From an uncultured Lachnospiraceae bacterium (lineage in GTDB: Bacteria; Bacillota; Clostridia; Lachnospirales; Lachnospiraceae): a stretch of 34,872 bases of DNA. The notes beneath the pieces are model-generated. The model had not been told where the DNA came from and made no database searches. It saw only the letters and a list, made by a program, of their open reading frames with translations. A program made the translations under genes and the position numbers. This document shows, one piece after another, positions 1 through 7,368 of the stretch (the stretch's first letter is position 1; every line of letters starts with the position of its first letter). The stretch lies in contig CANQHX010000012.1 of the NCBI GenBank assembly GCA_947623905.1, positions 1-34,872 of the forward strand, in the 5' to 3' direction.

Positions 1-97
1 GGCGAATAGGATAGTCTTCCAGATAGGCGTCAGGGTGTCTCTGTTCCGGGATGTGGACGGGACCCTGACGCCTATCTGGAAGACTATCCTATTCGCC
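1..97. repeat. Perfect inverted repeat at the window edge (36-base arms)
   Basis: Bases 1-36 are the exact reverse complement of bases 62-97, with a 25-base spacer. The right arm lies inside an open reading frame that runs on to a stop at 197-199. The left arm begins at base 1, which is typical of a fold-back artefact at a contig end, although a genuine invertible or palindromic element cannot be excluded. Confidence 0.9.
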
Positions 98-199
98 GTT
101 ATCGTTTTCGGTCTGCTGCAGATCAAGCAGCTGAAAAAGCTCCACCCTTTCCTCTGGTTCGTGGCAGGGGCGATCGTGGGCATTGTGTTTTTGTTCTAG
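2..199 (+). CDS. C-terminal fragment of a membrane protein, possibly a chromate-transporter-like permease
   Basis: A frame open from the left edge ends at TAG 197-199. The part beyond the repeated sequence reads as two hydrophobic spans (around FAVIVFGLLQI and FLWFVAGAIVGIVFLF) separated by a short basic loop with KQLKKLHP. This is the usual finish of a polytopic permease, and the basic loop followed by a Gly-rich last helix resembles the end of ChrA-type chromate transporters. That family call is weak because only about 50 trustworthy residues are present. The residues before about position 35 of this reading come from the inverted repeat and may be artefactual. A strong hairpin terminator follows 11 bases after the stop. 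Confidence 0.4.
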   Translation, partial: ANRIVFQIGVRVSLFRDVDGTLTPIWKTILFAVIVFGLLQIKQLKKLHPFLWFVAGAIVGIVFLF

Positions 200-210
200 A
201 AAAGAAAGCG

Positions 211-244
211 GGCCGGGGCATTCAATGACTGCCCCGGCCTTTTT
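211..244. terminator. Rho-independent terminator, probably bidirectional
   Basis: The stem GGCCGGGGCA (211-220) pairs with TGCCCCGGCC (230-239) around a 9-base loop and is followed by five T residues. On the opposite strand the stem is followed by CGCTTTCTTTT, so the same hairpin can end both the upstream permease gene and the convergent metal-sensor gene. Confidence 0.85.
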
Positions 245-281
245 GCGCCGCGCGATCCTGCCGGATCTTCCCGGTCTGTTT

Positions 282-620
282 CTATTTGATAAACCGGTCG
301 ATGGCCTTTTCCAGATCTTTTATGGCCTCCTGGTCCCCGTGTTCCACCGCGTCCACGATACAATGTTCGATGTGGTCCTGAAGAATGATCTTGCCGGTGT
401 TGTTGATGGCGGCCTTTACCGCTGAAAGCTGGATCAGCACCTCGCTGCAGTCCCGGCCGCTTTCTACCATCTTTTTGATGGACTCCAGATGGCCGATGGC
501 CCGGGAGAGGCGGTTGACGACCGACTTTGTATGTTCGTGGCTGTGTGTATGAGTATGGGGATGGCTGTGTTGTGCCCCGGAGACGGCCGGGGAAACCGGT
601 TCATGGGTATTTTCGTTCAT
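282..620 (-). CDS. CsoR/RcnR-family metal-sensing transcriptional repressor with His-rich N-terminus
   Basis: This is a 112-residue all-helical DNA-binding repressor of the CsoR/RcnR (DUF156) family, which releases DNA when it binds a metal ion. The family core runs from about residue 32 (NRLSRAIGHLESIKKMVESG) to the end. The expected ligands are visible as Cys58, His83 and Cys87, the last two in HIEHC. Residues 18-30 have His at every second position (seven in all), an extra metal-binding tail. The start at 620 is chosen for an AAGGAGG site upstream. The gene diverges from a cobalt/nickel ECF transporter, so Ni(II) or Co(II) sensing is more likely than Cu(I), which the C-H-C ligand set would otherwise suggest. 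The metal is inferred. Confidence 0.85.
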   Translation of the reverse strand: MNENTHEPVSPAVSGAQHSHPHTHTHSHEHTKSVVNRLSRAIGHLESIKKMVESGRDCSEVLIQLSAVKAAINNTGKIILQDHIEHCIVDAVEHGDQEAIKDLEKAIDRFIK

Positions 621-639
621 ATACAGGCGCCTCCTTATG

Positions 640-661
640 GATTTCAGTATACGCTGAAATC
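640..661. promoter_or_regulatory. Palindromic operator candidate over the -10 box of the metal-sensor gene
   Basis: GATTTCAG and CTGAAATC form a perfect 8-base inverted repeat with a 6-base centre. The centre contains the -10 hexamer of the minus-strand promoter, so a protein bound here would block transcription of the sensor gene. The sequence is unlike usual CsoR-family operators, so another regulator or a different half-site is possible. Confidence 0.5.
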
Positions 662-674
662 TTTTTTTTGTAAA
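646..674 (-). promoter_or_regulatory. Sigma-A-type promoter of the metal-sensor gene
   Basis: On the minus strand, TTTACA (674-669) and TATACT (651-646) are separated by 17 bases. Each matches the consensus at five of six positions. The start codon lies 25 bases downstream of the -10 box. Confidence 0.65.
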
Positions 675-705
675 GCGGCGCCCTTGCGCTCCAAACGGCA
701 AAAAA

Positions 706-724
706 TAACCCCCAGGGGGGCTTG
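706..724. promoter_or_regulatory. CsoR/RcnR-type C-tract/G-tract operator candidate
   Basis: Five C residues (709-713), one A and six G residues (715-720) sit between A/T-rich flanks in the divergent intergenic region. Operators of the CsoR/RcnR family are short C-tract/G-tract inverted repeats of this kind. The site lies just upstream of, and touches, the -35 box proposed for the transporter operon. Confidence 0.55.
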
Positions 725-749
725 CGCCGGGACTGTGATGTGGTAAAGT
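722..749 (+). promoter_or_regulatory. Candidate promoter of the cbiMQO operon
   Basis: TTGCGC (722-727) and TAAAGT (744-749) are 16 bases apart and lie 71 bases before the chosen cbiM start. The match to consensus is moderate. Its position next to the G-tract operator is the main support. Confidence 0.4.
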
Positions 750-819
750 ATTGTAGTAGAAGTGATATCCGTCGCAGACCGGCAGGTTATCAGAAGAACG
801 TTCAGAGAGGATGACGAAT

Positions 820-1818
820 ATGCACATGGCGGATGCTCTTGTCTCGCCCGCAGTGGCAGGTACTTTGTACGTCTGCTCTGCGGCGGCAGCGGCTTATTCG
901 GTAAAACAGGTGAGGATGGATGCGGATACGAAGAAGGTGCCGGTGATGGGCGTCATGGGCGCTTTTGTGTTTGCCGCCCAGATGATCAATTTTACCATCC
1001 CGGGCACGGGCTCCAGCGGACACCTGTGCGGCGGCCTGCTGCTGTCTGCCCTGCTGGGTCCTTACGCGGGTTTTCTGACGATGATCGGCGTGCTGATGAT
1101 CCAGTGCCTGCTGTTTGCCGACGGCGGCCTGCTGGCTCTGGGGTGCAATATATGGAACATGGCTTTTTACGGCTGTTTCGTGGGAACGCTGCTCATATGG
1201 AGGCCCATGATGAGAAAGGGTATGTCGCGGGCAAAGATCACAGCTGCGTCGGTGACAGGCTGTGTGCTGACCCTGCAGCTGGGCGCATTTAGTGTTGTGC
1301 TGGAGACCCTGGCCTCCGGCGTCACGGAGCTGCCCTTCGGGGCATTTGCCGCGGTGCTGCAGCCCATTCATCTGGCCATCGGGCTGGTGGAGGGTCTGAT
1401 CACGGCCGCGGTGCTGGTGTTCGTCTATGAGGCCAGGCCGGAGCTGCTTGACAGTCCGGATAGAGAAACGCGGGAGGGGAGATTTTCTTTCCGCACTACT
1501 ATGGTGGTGCTCGGAGCGGCAGCGGTGGTGATCGCCGGGCTGCTGTCCCTGACGGCGTCCTCTCTGCCCGACGGGCTGGAATGGTCCATGGAGCGAGTGG
1601 CAGGTTCCGCGGAGCTGGACGGGGCCGGCAGCGTCTATCAGGCGGCAGGCTCCATACAGGAGGCGACCTCCCTCCTGCCGGACTATGGATGGAAAGGCTC
1701 CGAGTCGGCTGCAGGCACCGCGTTTTCCGGGATCGTGGGATGCGCGGCGGTGGTGGCCCTCTGCGTGGGAGCCTGTTGGCTGTTCCGGTTTTTCAGAAAG
1801 AAAAAACAGTATGAGTAA
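820..1818 (+). CDS. cbiM: ECF cobalt/nickel transporter substrate-specific subunit CbiM/NikM with C-terminal NikN-like domain
   Basis: This is the membrane subunit that binds Co(II) or Ni(II) and, with CbiQ and CbiO, imports it. In this family the metal is held by the extreme N-terminus, which must read Met-His. The ATG at 820 gives MHMADALVSPAVAGT and sits 9 bases from AGAGAGG (804-810). The ATG at 811 would abut that ribosome site and add three residues before the histidine, so 820 is preferred. The CbiM core with Gly-rich membrane helices fills about residues 1-210. The tail, with a span, an extracytoplasmic loop containing PDGLEWSMERV and a final span, is the NikN/CbiN-type auxiliary component fused to the permease. 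It overlaps cbiQ by 8 bases. Cobalt versus nickel cannot be decided from sequence. Confidence 0.88.
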   Translation: MHMADALVSPAVAGTLYVCSAAAAAYSVKQVRMDADTKKVPVMGVMGAFVFAAQMINFTIPGTGSSGHLCGGLLLSALLGPYAGFLTMIGVLMIQCLLFADGGLLALGCNIWNMAFYGCFVGTLLIWRPMMRKGMSRAKITAASVTGCVLTLQLGAFSVVLETLASGVTELPFGAFAAVLQPIHLAIGLVEGLITAAVLVFVYEARPELLDSPDRETREGRFSFRTTMVVLGAAAVVIAGLLSLTASSLPDGLEWSMERVAGSAELDGAGSVYQAAGSIQEATSLLPDYGWKGSESAAGTAFSGIVGCAAVVALCVGACWLFRFFRKKKQYE

Positions 1819-2608
1819 AATAGACAGCGCGATTTATGAGATACACGCCATGGATACATTGGCGGCAAGAGACCAGTGGGTGAACCATGTTCATCCGCTG
1901 GTTAAATTTATTGTGACGCTCTGTTATATCGCGGCGGTGGTATCCTTTTCGAAATATGATATTGTGGGGCTGGCAGGCATGGCGGTCTATCCCGTCGCGG
2001 TCTTTATCCTGTCGGAAAATTCCTTTTTGGACAGCGTAAGGCGGCTGCGGTTCGTGCTGCCCCTGGTATGTCTTGTGGGAATATGCAACCCGCTGTTTGA
2101 CAAAAGCACGGTGATGCTGGGCGGCATGGCGGTCAGCGCCGGGATCCTTTCCATGGCAGCGCTGATCATGAAAGGGGTGTTTGCCCTGATGGCATCCTAT
2201 CTGCTCATTGCCACTACCCCGGCGGAAACGCTGTGCTGTGCCTTCCGCATGCTTCATATCCCCAGGATCCTGGTGACCCAGTTCCTTCTCACATACCGGT
2301 ATATCACTGTTTTGCTGGAGGAGGCAGAACGGATCACCCAGGCATACGCTCTGCGGGCTCCCGGGCAAAAAGGCGTCCATTTTAAAGTGTGGGGTTCCCT
2401 GGCGGGTCAGCTGCTGCTGCGCAGCATGGACCGGGCGGAGGAAGTGTATGAGAGCATGCAGCTGAGAGGCTACAGAGGGGACTTCGGATATATGAGAGAA
2501 CGGCTTTCGTTCAGATGGCAGGATGGAGCGTATCTGATATTCTGGCTGGGTGTGATCCTGCTGTTCCGCGTGGTTCCTGTGGTGAGCGTGGTGGGAAGTA
2601 TAGTGTGA
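1811..2608 (+). CDS. cbiQ: ECF transporter T component CbiQ (energy-coupling transmembrane protein)
   Basis: This 265-residue membrane protein couples ATP hydrolysis by CbiO to metal transport by CbiM. Hydrophobic spans occupy roughly residues 25-130. The cytoplasmic part has the charged coupling helices expected of EcfT proteins, seen as ALRAPGQKG and MQLRGYRGDFGY, which hold the short Ala/Arg/Gly coupling motifs. The start overlaps the end of cbiM, so the two are translationally coupled. Its length is normal for the family. Confidence 0.88.
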   Translation: MSKIDSAIYEIHAMDTLAARDQWVNHVHPLVKFIVTLCYIAAVVSFSKYDIVGLAGMAVYPVAVFILSENSFLDSVRRLRFVLPLVCLVGICNPLFDKSTVMLGGMAVSAGILSMAALIMKGVFALMASYLLIATTPAETLCCAFRMLHIPRILVTQFLLTYRYITVLLEEAERITQAYALRAPGQKGVHFKVWGSLAGQLLLRSMDRAEEVYESMQLRGYRGDFGYMRERLSFRWQDGAYLIFWLGVILLFRVVPVVSVVGSIV

Positions 2609-2667
2609 AGCTCACGCGGATGGGCTGGATTTACACACGACTGTCTGCAAAGAAAGCGTGGTTTTTC

Positions 2668-2688
2668 CGGACGCGTAAACGCTCCGGA
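2668..2688. other. Intercistronic hairpin between cbiQ and cbiO
   Basis: CCGGA and TCCGG flank an inner GCG/CGC pairing in the 92-base gap between cbiQ and cbiO. No T-tract follows, so it is not a terminator. It may tune mRNA stability or be incidental. Nothing else is recognisable in the gap apart from the GGAGG site of cbiO. Confidence 0.35.
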
Positions 2689-2700
2689 TGGGAGGTTATG

Positions 2701-3447
2701 ATGAGCCATATACATATTGATGTGGAAAATGTTTCTTTTTCTTATGATAAGGGCAGGGAGATCCTTTCCGGCATTTCCTTTCACGCCGCGGAGCATGATT
2801 CTGTGGGCATTATCGGCGCCAACGGGGCGGGAAAATCCACTCTGCTGAAGCTGCTGGTGGGACTGCGCCTGGATTTCAACGGTACTGTCCGGGTGGAGGA
2901 TATCCCTGTGGAAAAGGGCACTCTGCCCCAGGTGCGTTCCCGGATTGGATACGTATTTCAGGATTCGGAGAGCCAGCTGTTTATGAATACGGTCCGGGAG
3001 GACATTGCTTTCGCGCCGCGGAATTACGGGCTGCCGGAAGGGGAAGTGGAAAAGCGGGTGGAGCAGGCGCTGGAGATGACCGGTATCGCCCATTTAAAGG
3101 ACAGGGCTATCTACAAGCTGTCCGGCGGCGAAAAGAAGCTGGCGTCCATCGCCTCTATATTGTCCATGAATCCGGACATCCTCCTTATGGATGAACCCTC
3201 CATTGCCCTGGATCCCAAAAACAGGCGCAATCTCATTCACATCTTAAATTCCTTTCATCATCTGAAGCTCATCGCGTCCCATGATCTGGATATGATACTG
3301 GATACCTGCAGGCGGACGATCCTCCTGTCCGGCGGCAGGATCATCCGGGACGGCCGTACAGAGGACATCCTGACGGACAAAAAACTGCTGGAGGACAACG
3401 GACTGGAGCTGCCCCTTACCCTACAGGGTCAAAACCGCATTGATTAA
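2701..3447 (+). CDS. cbiO: ECF transporter ATP-binding protein CbiO
   Basis: This is the cytoplasmic ATPase of the cobalt/nickel ECF transporter, 248 residues. Seen in order are the A-loop region VSFSYDKG, Walker A GANGAGKST, a Q-loop at YVFQDSESQLF, the signature LSGGEKK, Walker B ILLMDEPS and the H-loop ASHD. Two adjacent ATG codons occur at 2698 and 2701. GGAGG at 2691-2695 is only 2 bases from the first and 5 from the second, so 2701 is preferred. It is the only ATPase of this operon and presumably works as a homodimer, as in CbiMQO systems. A hairpin with a 26-base loop (TCCGGCAG/CTGCCGGA, 3448-3489) lies after its stop. Confidence 0.9.
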   Translation: MSHIHIDVENVSFSYDKGREILSGISFHAAEHDSVGIIGANGAGKSTLLKLLVGLRLDFNGTVRVEDIPVEKGTLPQVRSRIGYVFQDSESQLFMNTVREDIAFAPRNYGLPEGEVEKRVEQALEMTGIAHLKDRAIYKLSGGEKKLASIASILSMNPDILLMDEPSIALDPKNRRNLIHILNSFHHLKLIASHDLDMILDTCRRTILLSGGRIIRDGRTEDILTDKKLLEDNGLELPLTLQGQNRID

Positions 3448-3503
3448 TCCGGCAGGATGTGGTAGGCTTAAGAGGAATATTCTGCCGGAAAGGAAGATCT
3501 GCC

Positions 3504-4439
3504 TTGTCTCAGATGAATAAAAAGAAGATCAAAACCGCACTGAAGTATCTGTGGGAGTATTTTGTGCTGGCGCTGGGGGCGGCCATTGCCGCTTTTGCCA
3601 TTGAGGAATTTCTTGTGCCCTGCACCATCCTGGACGGCGGCATCGTGGGCGTCAGCATTATGATCAACAACCTGACGAAGATCCGTTTAAGCCTGCTGAC
3701 CCTTGTGCTGAACATTCCCTTTCTCATTGTGGGCATGAAGGTGCTGGGTAAGAAGTTTTTGCTGAAGGCGGGATTTTCCATGGCAGCGTTCTCCCTTTTC
3801 CTGGAGCTGTTCGCGCCCATGCAGGACGCTACCGATGAATACCTGCTGGCCGTGTGCTTCGGCGGCATGCTCCTGGGGATCGGCGTGGGGCTGGTAATCT
3901 ACTTTGGCGGCTGCCTGGACGGCACGGAGACGGTGGCCATTCTCATCAACAGAAAATTCAATTTTCCCGTGGGAAGATCGGTGCTGATCTTCAACATCGT
4001 TATCTATATGACGGCAGGTTTTCTCTTTGGATTTGACCGGGCTATGTACAGCCTGCTCACTTACTATATCACCTCCAAGGTGCTGGACTTTATCGACAAC
4101 GGCATGGACCAGGCAAAGGCGGCCATGATCATCACCGACAACGGACCTCTGATCTCCGATCTGATCTTCCGGCAGATGGGACGTACCGTGACCATACTGG
4201 AAGGGTCGGGGCTCATCAGCGGCAAAAAGGACGTGCTTTACTGCGTGCTGAACCGCCTGGAGGTCTATGAACTGAAAAAACTCATCAACGAGGCCGACGC
4301 CAGCGCGTTTATCGCCATCAACGAGGTATCGGAGATCATCGGCAATTATATTAAGAAAAAAGGCGGAGAAGAAGACCGGACGCCATGGCCGGGAACAGAA
4401 GCTGGCGCGGAGGACGGCGCCGGAAAGGAGATGCAATGA
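3504..4439 (+). CDS. YitT family membrane protein (DUF2179 C-terminal domain)
   Basis: This is a multi-span membrane protein of the YitT/DUF161 family, about 311 residues. The first two thirds contain about five to six hydrophobic spans (for example YFVLALGAAIAAFAIEEFLV) with the family's TILDGGIVGVSIMINN stretch. The last part (GRTVTILEGSGLISGKKDVL onward) is the soluble DUF2179 domain. A TTG at 3504 is 7 bases from AGGAAG (3491-3496), whereas the first in-frame ATG (3513) is 16 bases away, so a TTG start is proposed. No transport substrate is established for the family. The stop overlaps the next start by 4 bases, indicating coupling to the aldo/keto reductase. Confidence 0.82.
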   Translation: MSQMNKKKIKTALKYLWEYFVLALGAAIAAFAIEEFLVPCTILDGGIVGVSIMINNLTKIRLSLLTLVLNIPFLIVGMKVLGKKFLLKAGFSMAAFSLFLELFAPMQDATDEYLLAVCFGGMLLGIGVGLVIYFGGCLDGTETVAILINRKFNFPVGRSVLIFNIVIYMTAGFLFGFDRAMYSLLTYYITSKVLDFIDNGMDQAKAAMIITDNGPLISDLIFRQMGRTVTILEGSGLISGKKDVLYCVLNRLEVYELKKLINEADASAFIAINEVSEIIGNYIKKKGGEEDRTPWPGTEAGAEDGAGKEMQ

Positions 4440-5626
4440 TCTACACGGAATTTAAAGAGAAACGGCTGTCTCTTCTGGGATTTGGCGCCATGCGCCTGCC
4501 TTTGCGGAAGGACGGATCCGGCACGGTGGACGAGGATCTTGTCTGTGAGATGGTGCGATTCGGCGCGGAGCACGGGATCAATTATTATGATACCGCTTAT
4601 CCCTACCACAACGCCACATCGGAGATCGTGCTGGGCAGGGCGCTGAAGCAGCTTCCCCGGGACAGCTATTACCTTGCCACGAAGTATCCCGGCCACCAGA
4701 TCGCCGACCGCTATGACCCGGCAGCAGTGTTTGAGGAGCAGCTGAAAAAATGCGGCGTGGACTATTTTGATTTTTATCTGCTGCACAACGTATATGAAAA
4801 TTCCATTAAGACATACATGGATCCCAGATGGGGGATCGTGGAATATTTTCTGGAGCAAAAGCGCCTCGGGCGGATCCGGCACCTGGGGTTTTCCTGCCAT
4901 GGACAGATGGATACGCTGGTGAAATTTCTGGACCGGTACGGGGATGTGATGGAATTCTGCCAGATCCAGCTGAACTACCTGGACTGGACGCTGCAGGACG
5001 CAAAGGGCAAGTACGAGATGCTCACGGAACGGGGCATCCCCGTATGGGTCATGGAGCCTGTGCGGGGCGGAGGGCTTGCCGGGCTGGACGCGGCCTCCGC
5101 GGCCAGGCTGGAGCAGCTGCGTCCCGGCGAATCCCCTGCTTCCTGGGCATTTCGCTGGCTCCAGGGGCTTCCCAATGTAAAAATGATCCTGAGCGGCATG
5201 TCGGACATGGCCCAGATGGAGGACAATGTGCGGACATTCCGGCAGCGGAGCCCGCTGACGGAGGAAGAAAACAGGGTCCTTCTGGACATTGCGGAGGGGA
5301 TGAAGGATTCCGTCCCCTGTACTGCCTGCCGGTACTGCTGCGGCGACTGTCCCATGGGACTGGACATTCCCGTCCTGCTGTCTCTCTACAATGATATGCG
5401 CGTGACCCCCAGCTTCAACGTGGGCATGACCATCGACAGTCTGGAGGAGGGCAAAAGACCGTCCGCGTGCATCGGCTGCGGCAGCTGTGCCCGTATCTGT
5501 CCGCAGAAGATCAATATCCCGGAGGAACTGAACACTTTTTCGAAAATGCTTGAGAAGGTGCCTCACTGGGCGGACCTCAGCAGAGAACGGGAGGAAGCGG
5601 CCAGAAAGGTCAGGGAAGGGCTATGA
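4436..5626 (+). CDS. Aldo/keto reductase with C-terminal 4Fe-4S ferredoxin region
   Basis: This 396-residue protein begins with an aldo/keto reductase TIM barrel (GFGAMRLP near the start, then YYDTAYPYHN with the catalytic-type Asp and Tyr) and ends in a cysteine-rich region. Seen in the tail are CTACRYCCGDCPMGLDIP and, about 45 residues later, CIGCGSCARICPQKINIP. This is the predicted iron-sulfur oxidoreductase form of the family common in anaerobes. The reductase may exchange electrons with ferredoxin as well as NAD(P)H, but the substrate is unknown. AGGAG lies 5 bases before the start. The start overlaps the upstream membrane protein gene, and its own stop overlaps the enzyme I gene by 4 bases. 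Confidence 0.88.
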   Translation: MIYTEFKEKRLSLLGFGAMRLPLRKDGSGTVDEDLVCEMVRFGAEHGINYYDTAYPYHNATSEIVLGRALKQLPRDSYYLATKYPGHQIADRYDPAAVFEEQLKKCGVDYFDFYLLHNVYENSIKTYMDPRWGIVEYFLEQKRLGRIRHLGFSCHGQMDTLVKFLDRYGDVMEFCQIQLNYLDWTLQDAKGKYEMLTERGIPVWVMEPVRGGGLAGLDAASAARLEQLRPGESPASWAFRWLQGLPNVKMILSGMSDMAQMEDNVRTFRQRSPLTEEENRVLLDIAEGMKDSVPCTACRYCCGDCPMGLDIPVLLSLYNDMRVTPSFNVGMTIDSLEEGKRPSACIGCGSCARICPQKINIPEELNTFSKMLEKVPHWADLSREREEAARKVREGL

Positions 5627-7257
5627 AAACATTTGCCGGAAAAGGAGTGTACGGGGCCATTGCCATAGGAAAGATCGCTGTGTTCAGGCGGCAGGACATT
5701 CCGGTAAAGCGGGAAATGAGAAACGACCCGGAAACAGAACTGAACCGGCTGGAGGAGGCAAAAGGCAGGGCCATTGCCCAGCTGGGAGAACTGTACCACA
5801 GGGCCGTTGAGGAAGTGGGGGAAGACCACGCCCGTATTTTTGAGGTTCACAGGATGCTTGTGGAGGACGCCGGTTACAATGAGGTCATTGCCGGCATGAT
5901 CCGCGGGCAGCAGGTCAGCGCGGAATATGCCGTGACGGCGGCCGCCGGCCATTTTTCGAAGATGTTCGAGGCTATGGACGACGGCTACATGCAGGCCAGG
6001 GCTGCCGATATCCGGGATATTTCAAACCGCATCATCGCCTGTCTGTCCCATGGCGGCGCAGATACAAGGATATCCGGGGAAAAAGTGATCCTGTGCGCCG
6101 ATGACCTGGCGCCCAGCGAGACGGTAACGCTGGATAAGGAAAAGGTGCTTGCCTTTGTCACGGCTCACGGGTCGTCCAGCTCCCATACGGCCATTCTGGC
6201 GGAAAACCGGAACATTCCCGCCATTATCGGCGTGGGGGAGCAGTTCCTTGGCGAAGTAAAGGACGGGGACCTTGCCATAGCCGACGGCTTTTCGGGCACG
6301 CTCATCGTACAGCCCGATGAAAAAACGGTGCGGGAATATGCGGATAAGATGCGCCGGGAGATGGAGAAGAAGGAAGCATTTGAAAAACTGAAGGGCAAAG
6401 AGAACATTACGCTGGACGGTACGAAGATCGGCATCTGCGCCAACATCGGCAGCATGGAAGATGTGAAGGCGGCCCTTGCCAATGACGCCGGGGGCGTCGG
6501 GTTGTTCCGCAGCGAGTTCATGTATCTGGGACAAAAGGATTATCCCACGGAGGACATGCAGTATGCCGTTTACAAAAACGTGCTGGAACGCATGGGCTCC
6601 AGGCGGGTCATCATCCGCACGCTGGATATGGGAGCGGACAAGCAGGCGGACTATTTTCGGCTGGATAAGGAAGAAAATCCGGCCCTGGGGCTGCGGGGCA
6701 TCCGGCTGTGCCTGGCCAGGCCGGAGCTTTTGAAGACCCAGCTGCGGGCCCTGTACAGGGCGTCTGTCAGCGGAAGGCTGGGCATCCTGTTCCCCATGAT
6801 CGCCCATGTCTGGGAGCTTTCCCAGGTCCTTGCCATGTGTGAGGAAGTAAAAAAGGAACTGGCAGCCGAGAAACTGCCCTTTTCCCGGGAAGTGGAGCTT
6901 GGCGTCATGATCGAAACGCCCGCCGCCGCCCTGATCAGCGATCAGCTGGCGCCCCTGGTGGATTTTTTCAGCGTGGGCACAAACGATCTGATCCAGTATA
7001 CCCTGGCCTGTGACCGGCAGAATCCCAATATGGAACGCTTCTGCGATCCCCATCACGAGGCGGTGCTGGAGCTCCTCCGCGTGGCGGTCCGGAACGCCCA
7101 CGCCCACGGGAAATGGATCGGGATCTGCGGGGAGCTGGCGGCGGATACCGCCATGACGGAGACGTTTCTGCGCATGGGGATCGATGAACTGTCCGTCGCT
7201 CCGCCCCTCGTGCTGAAGGTGCGGGACGCAGTGCGCGGCGTCGATCTGAAAAAGTGA
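5623..7257 (+). CDS. ptsI: Phosphoenolpyruvate-protein phosphotransferase (PTS enzyme I)
   Basis: Enzyme I takes phosphate from phosphoenolpyruvate and passes it to HPr, starting the sugar phosphotransferase cascade in the cytoplasm. At 544 residues it is near full length. The N-terminal domain contains the phospho-histidine segment SSSSHTAILAENRNIPAI, where the usual Gly-Gly-Arg-Thr before Ser-His is replaced by a Ser-rich stretch. The C-terminal PEP-binding barrel is complete, with GLFRSEF, the MIETPAA and GTNDLIQYTLACDR motifs and the active-site cysteine in GICGELA. The gene overlaps the aldo/keto reductase by 4 bases and has no ptsH next to it, so HPr must be encoded elsewhere. Confidence 0.92.
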   Translation: MKTFAGKGVYGAIAIGKIAVFRRQDIPVKREMRNDPETELNRLEEAKGRAIAQLGELYHRAVEEVGEDHARIFEVHRMLVEDAGYNEVIAGMIRGQQVSAEYAVTAAAGHFSKMFEAMDDGYMQARAADIRDISNRIIACLSHGGADTRISGEKVILCADDLAPSETVTLDKEKVLAFVTAHGSSSSHTAILAENRNIPAIIGVGEQFLGEVKDGDLAIADGFSGTLIVQPDEKTVREYADKMRREMEKKEAFEKLKGKENITLDGTKIGICANIGSMEDVKAALANDAGGVGLFRSEFMYLGQKDYPTEDMQYAVYKNVLERMGSRRVIIRTLDMGADKQADYFRLDKEENPALGLRGIRLCLARPELLKTQLRALYRASVSGRLGILFPMIAHVWELSQVLAMCEEVKKELAAEKLPFSREVELGVMIETPAAALISDQLAPLVDFFSVGTNDLIQYTLACDRQNPNMERFCDPHHEAVLELLRVAVRNAHAHGKWIGICGELAADTAMTETFLRMGIDELSVAPPLVLKVRDAVRGVDLKK

Positions 7258-7300
7258 CCGTCCCGGAGGCCTCGTTTCCGGGCCCGGGGATAAAATATCC

Positions 7301-7329
7301 TTGCATTCATCGCTTTAACCTGTTAATAT
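7301..7329 (+). promoter_or_regulatory. Candidate promoter of the membrane-pair/M20 operon
   Basis: TTGCAT (7301-7306) is followed after 17 bases by TAATAT (7324-7329), which is preceded by TG in the extended -10 position. The first gene of the module starts 40 bases downstream behind AAGGAGGAAAG. The rest of the 7258-7368 gap holds only a small CCCGGA/TCCGGG hairpin without a T-tract. Confidence 0.5.
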
Positions 7330-7368
7330 AAAAAAGTGAACTTGTATTTAAAAAAAGGAGGAAAGAAG

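Noticed and set aside
621..810. Cobalamin or NiCo riboswitch before cbiM
   Set aside because: No B12 box (GCCACTG) or recognisable conserved riboswitch core is present; the region is explained by two promoters and operator-like sites.
7262..7290. Terminator after ptsI
   Set aside because: The CCCGGA/TCCGGG hairpin has no following T-tract.
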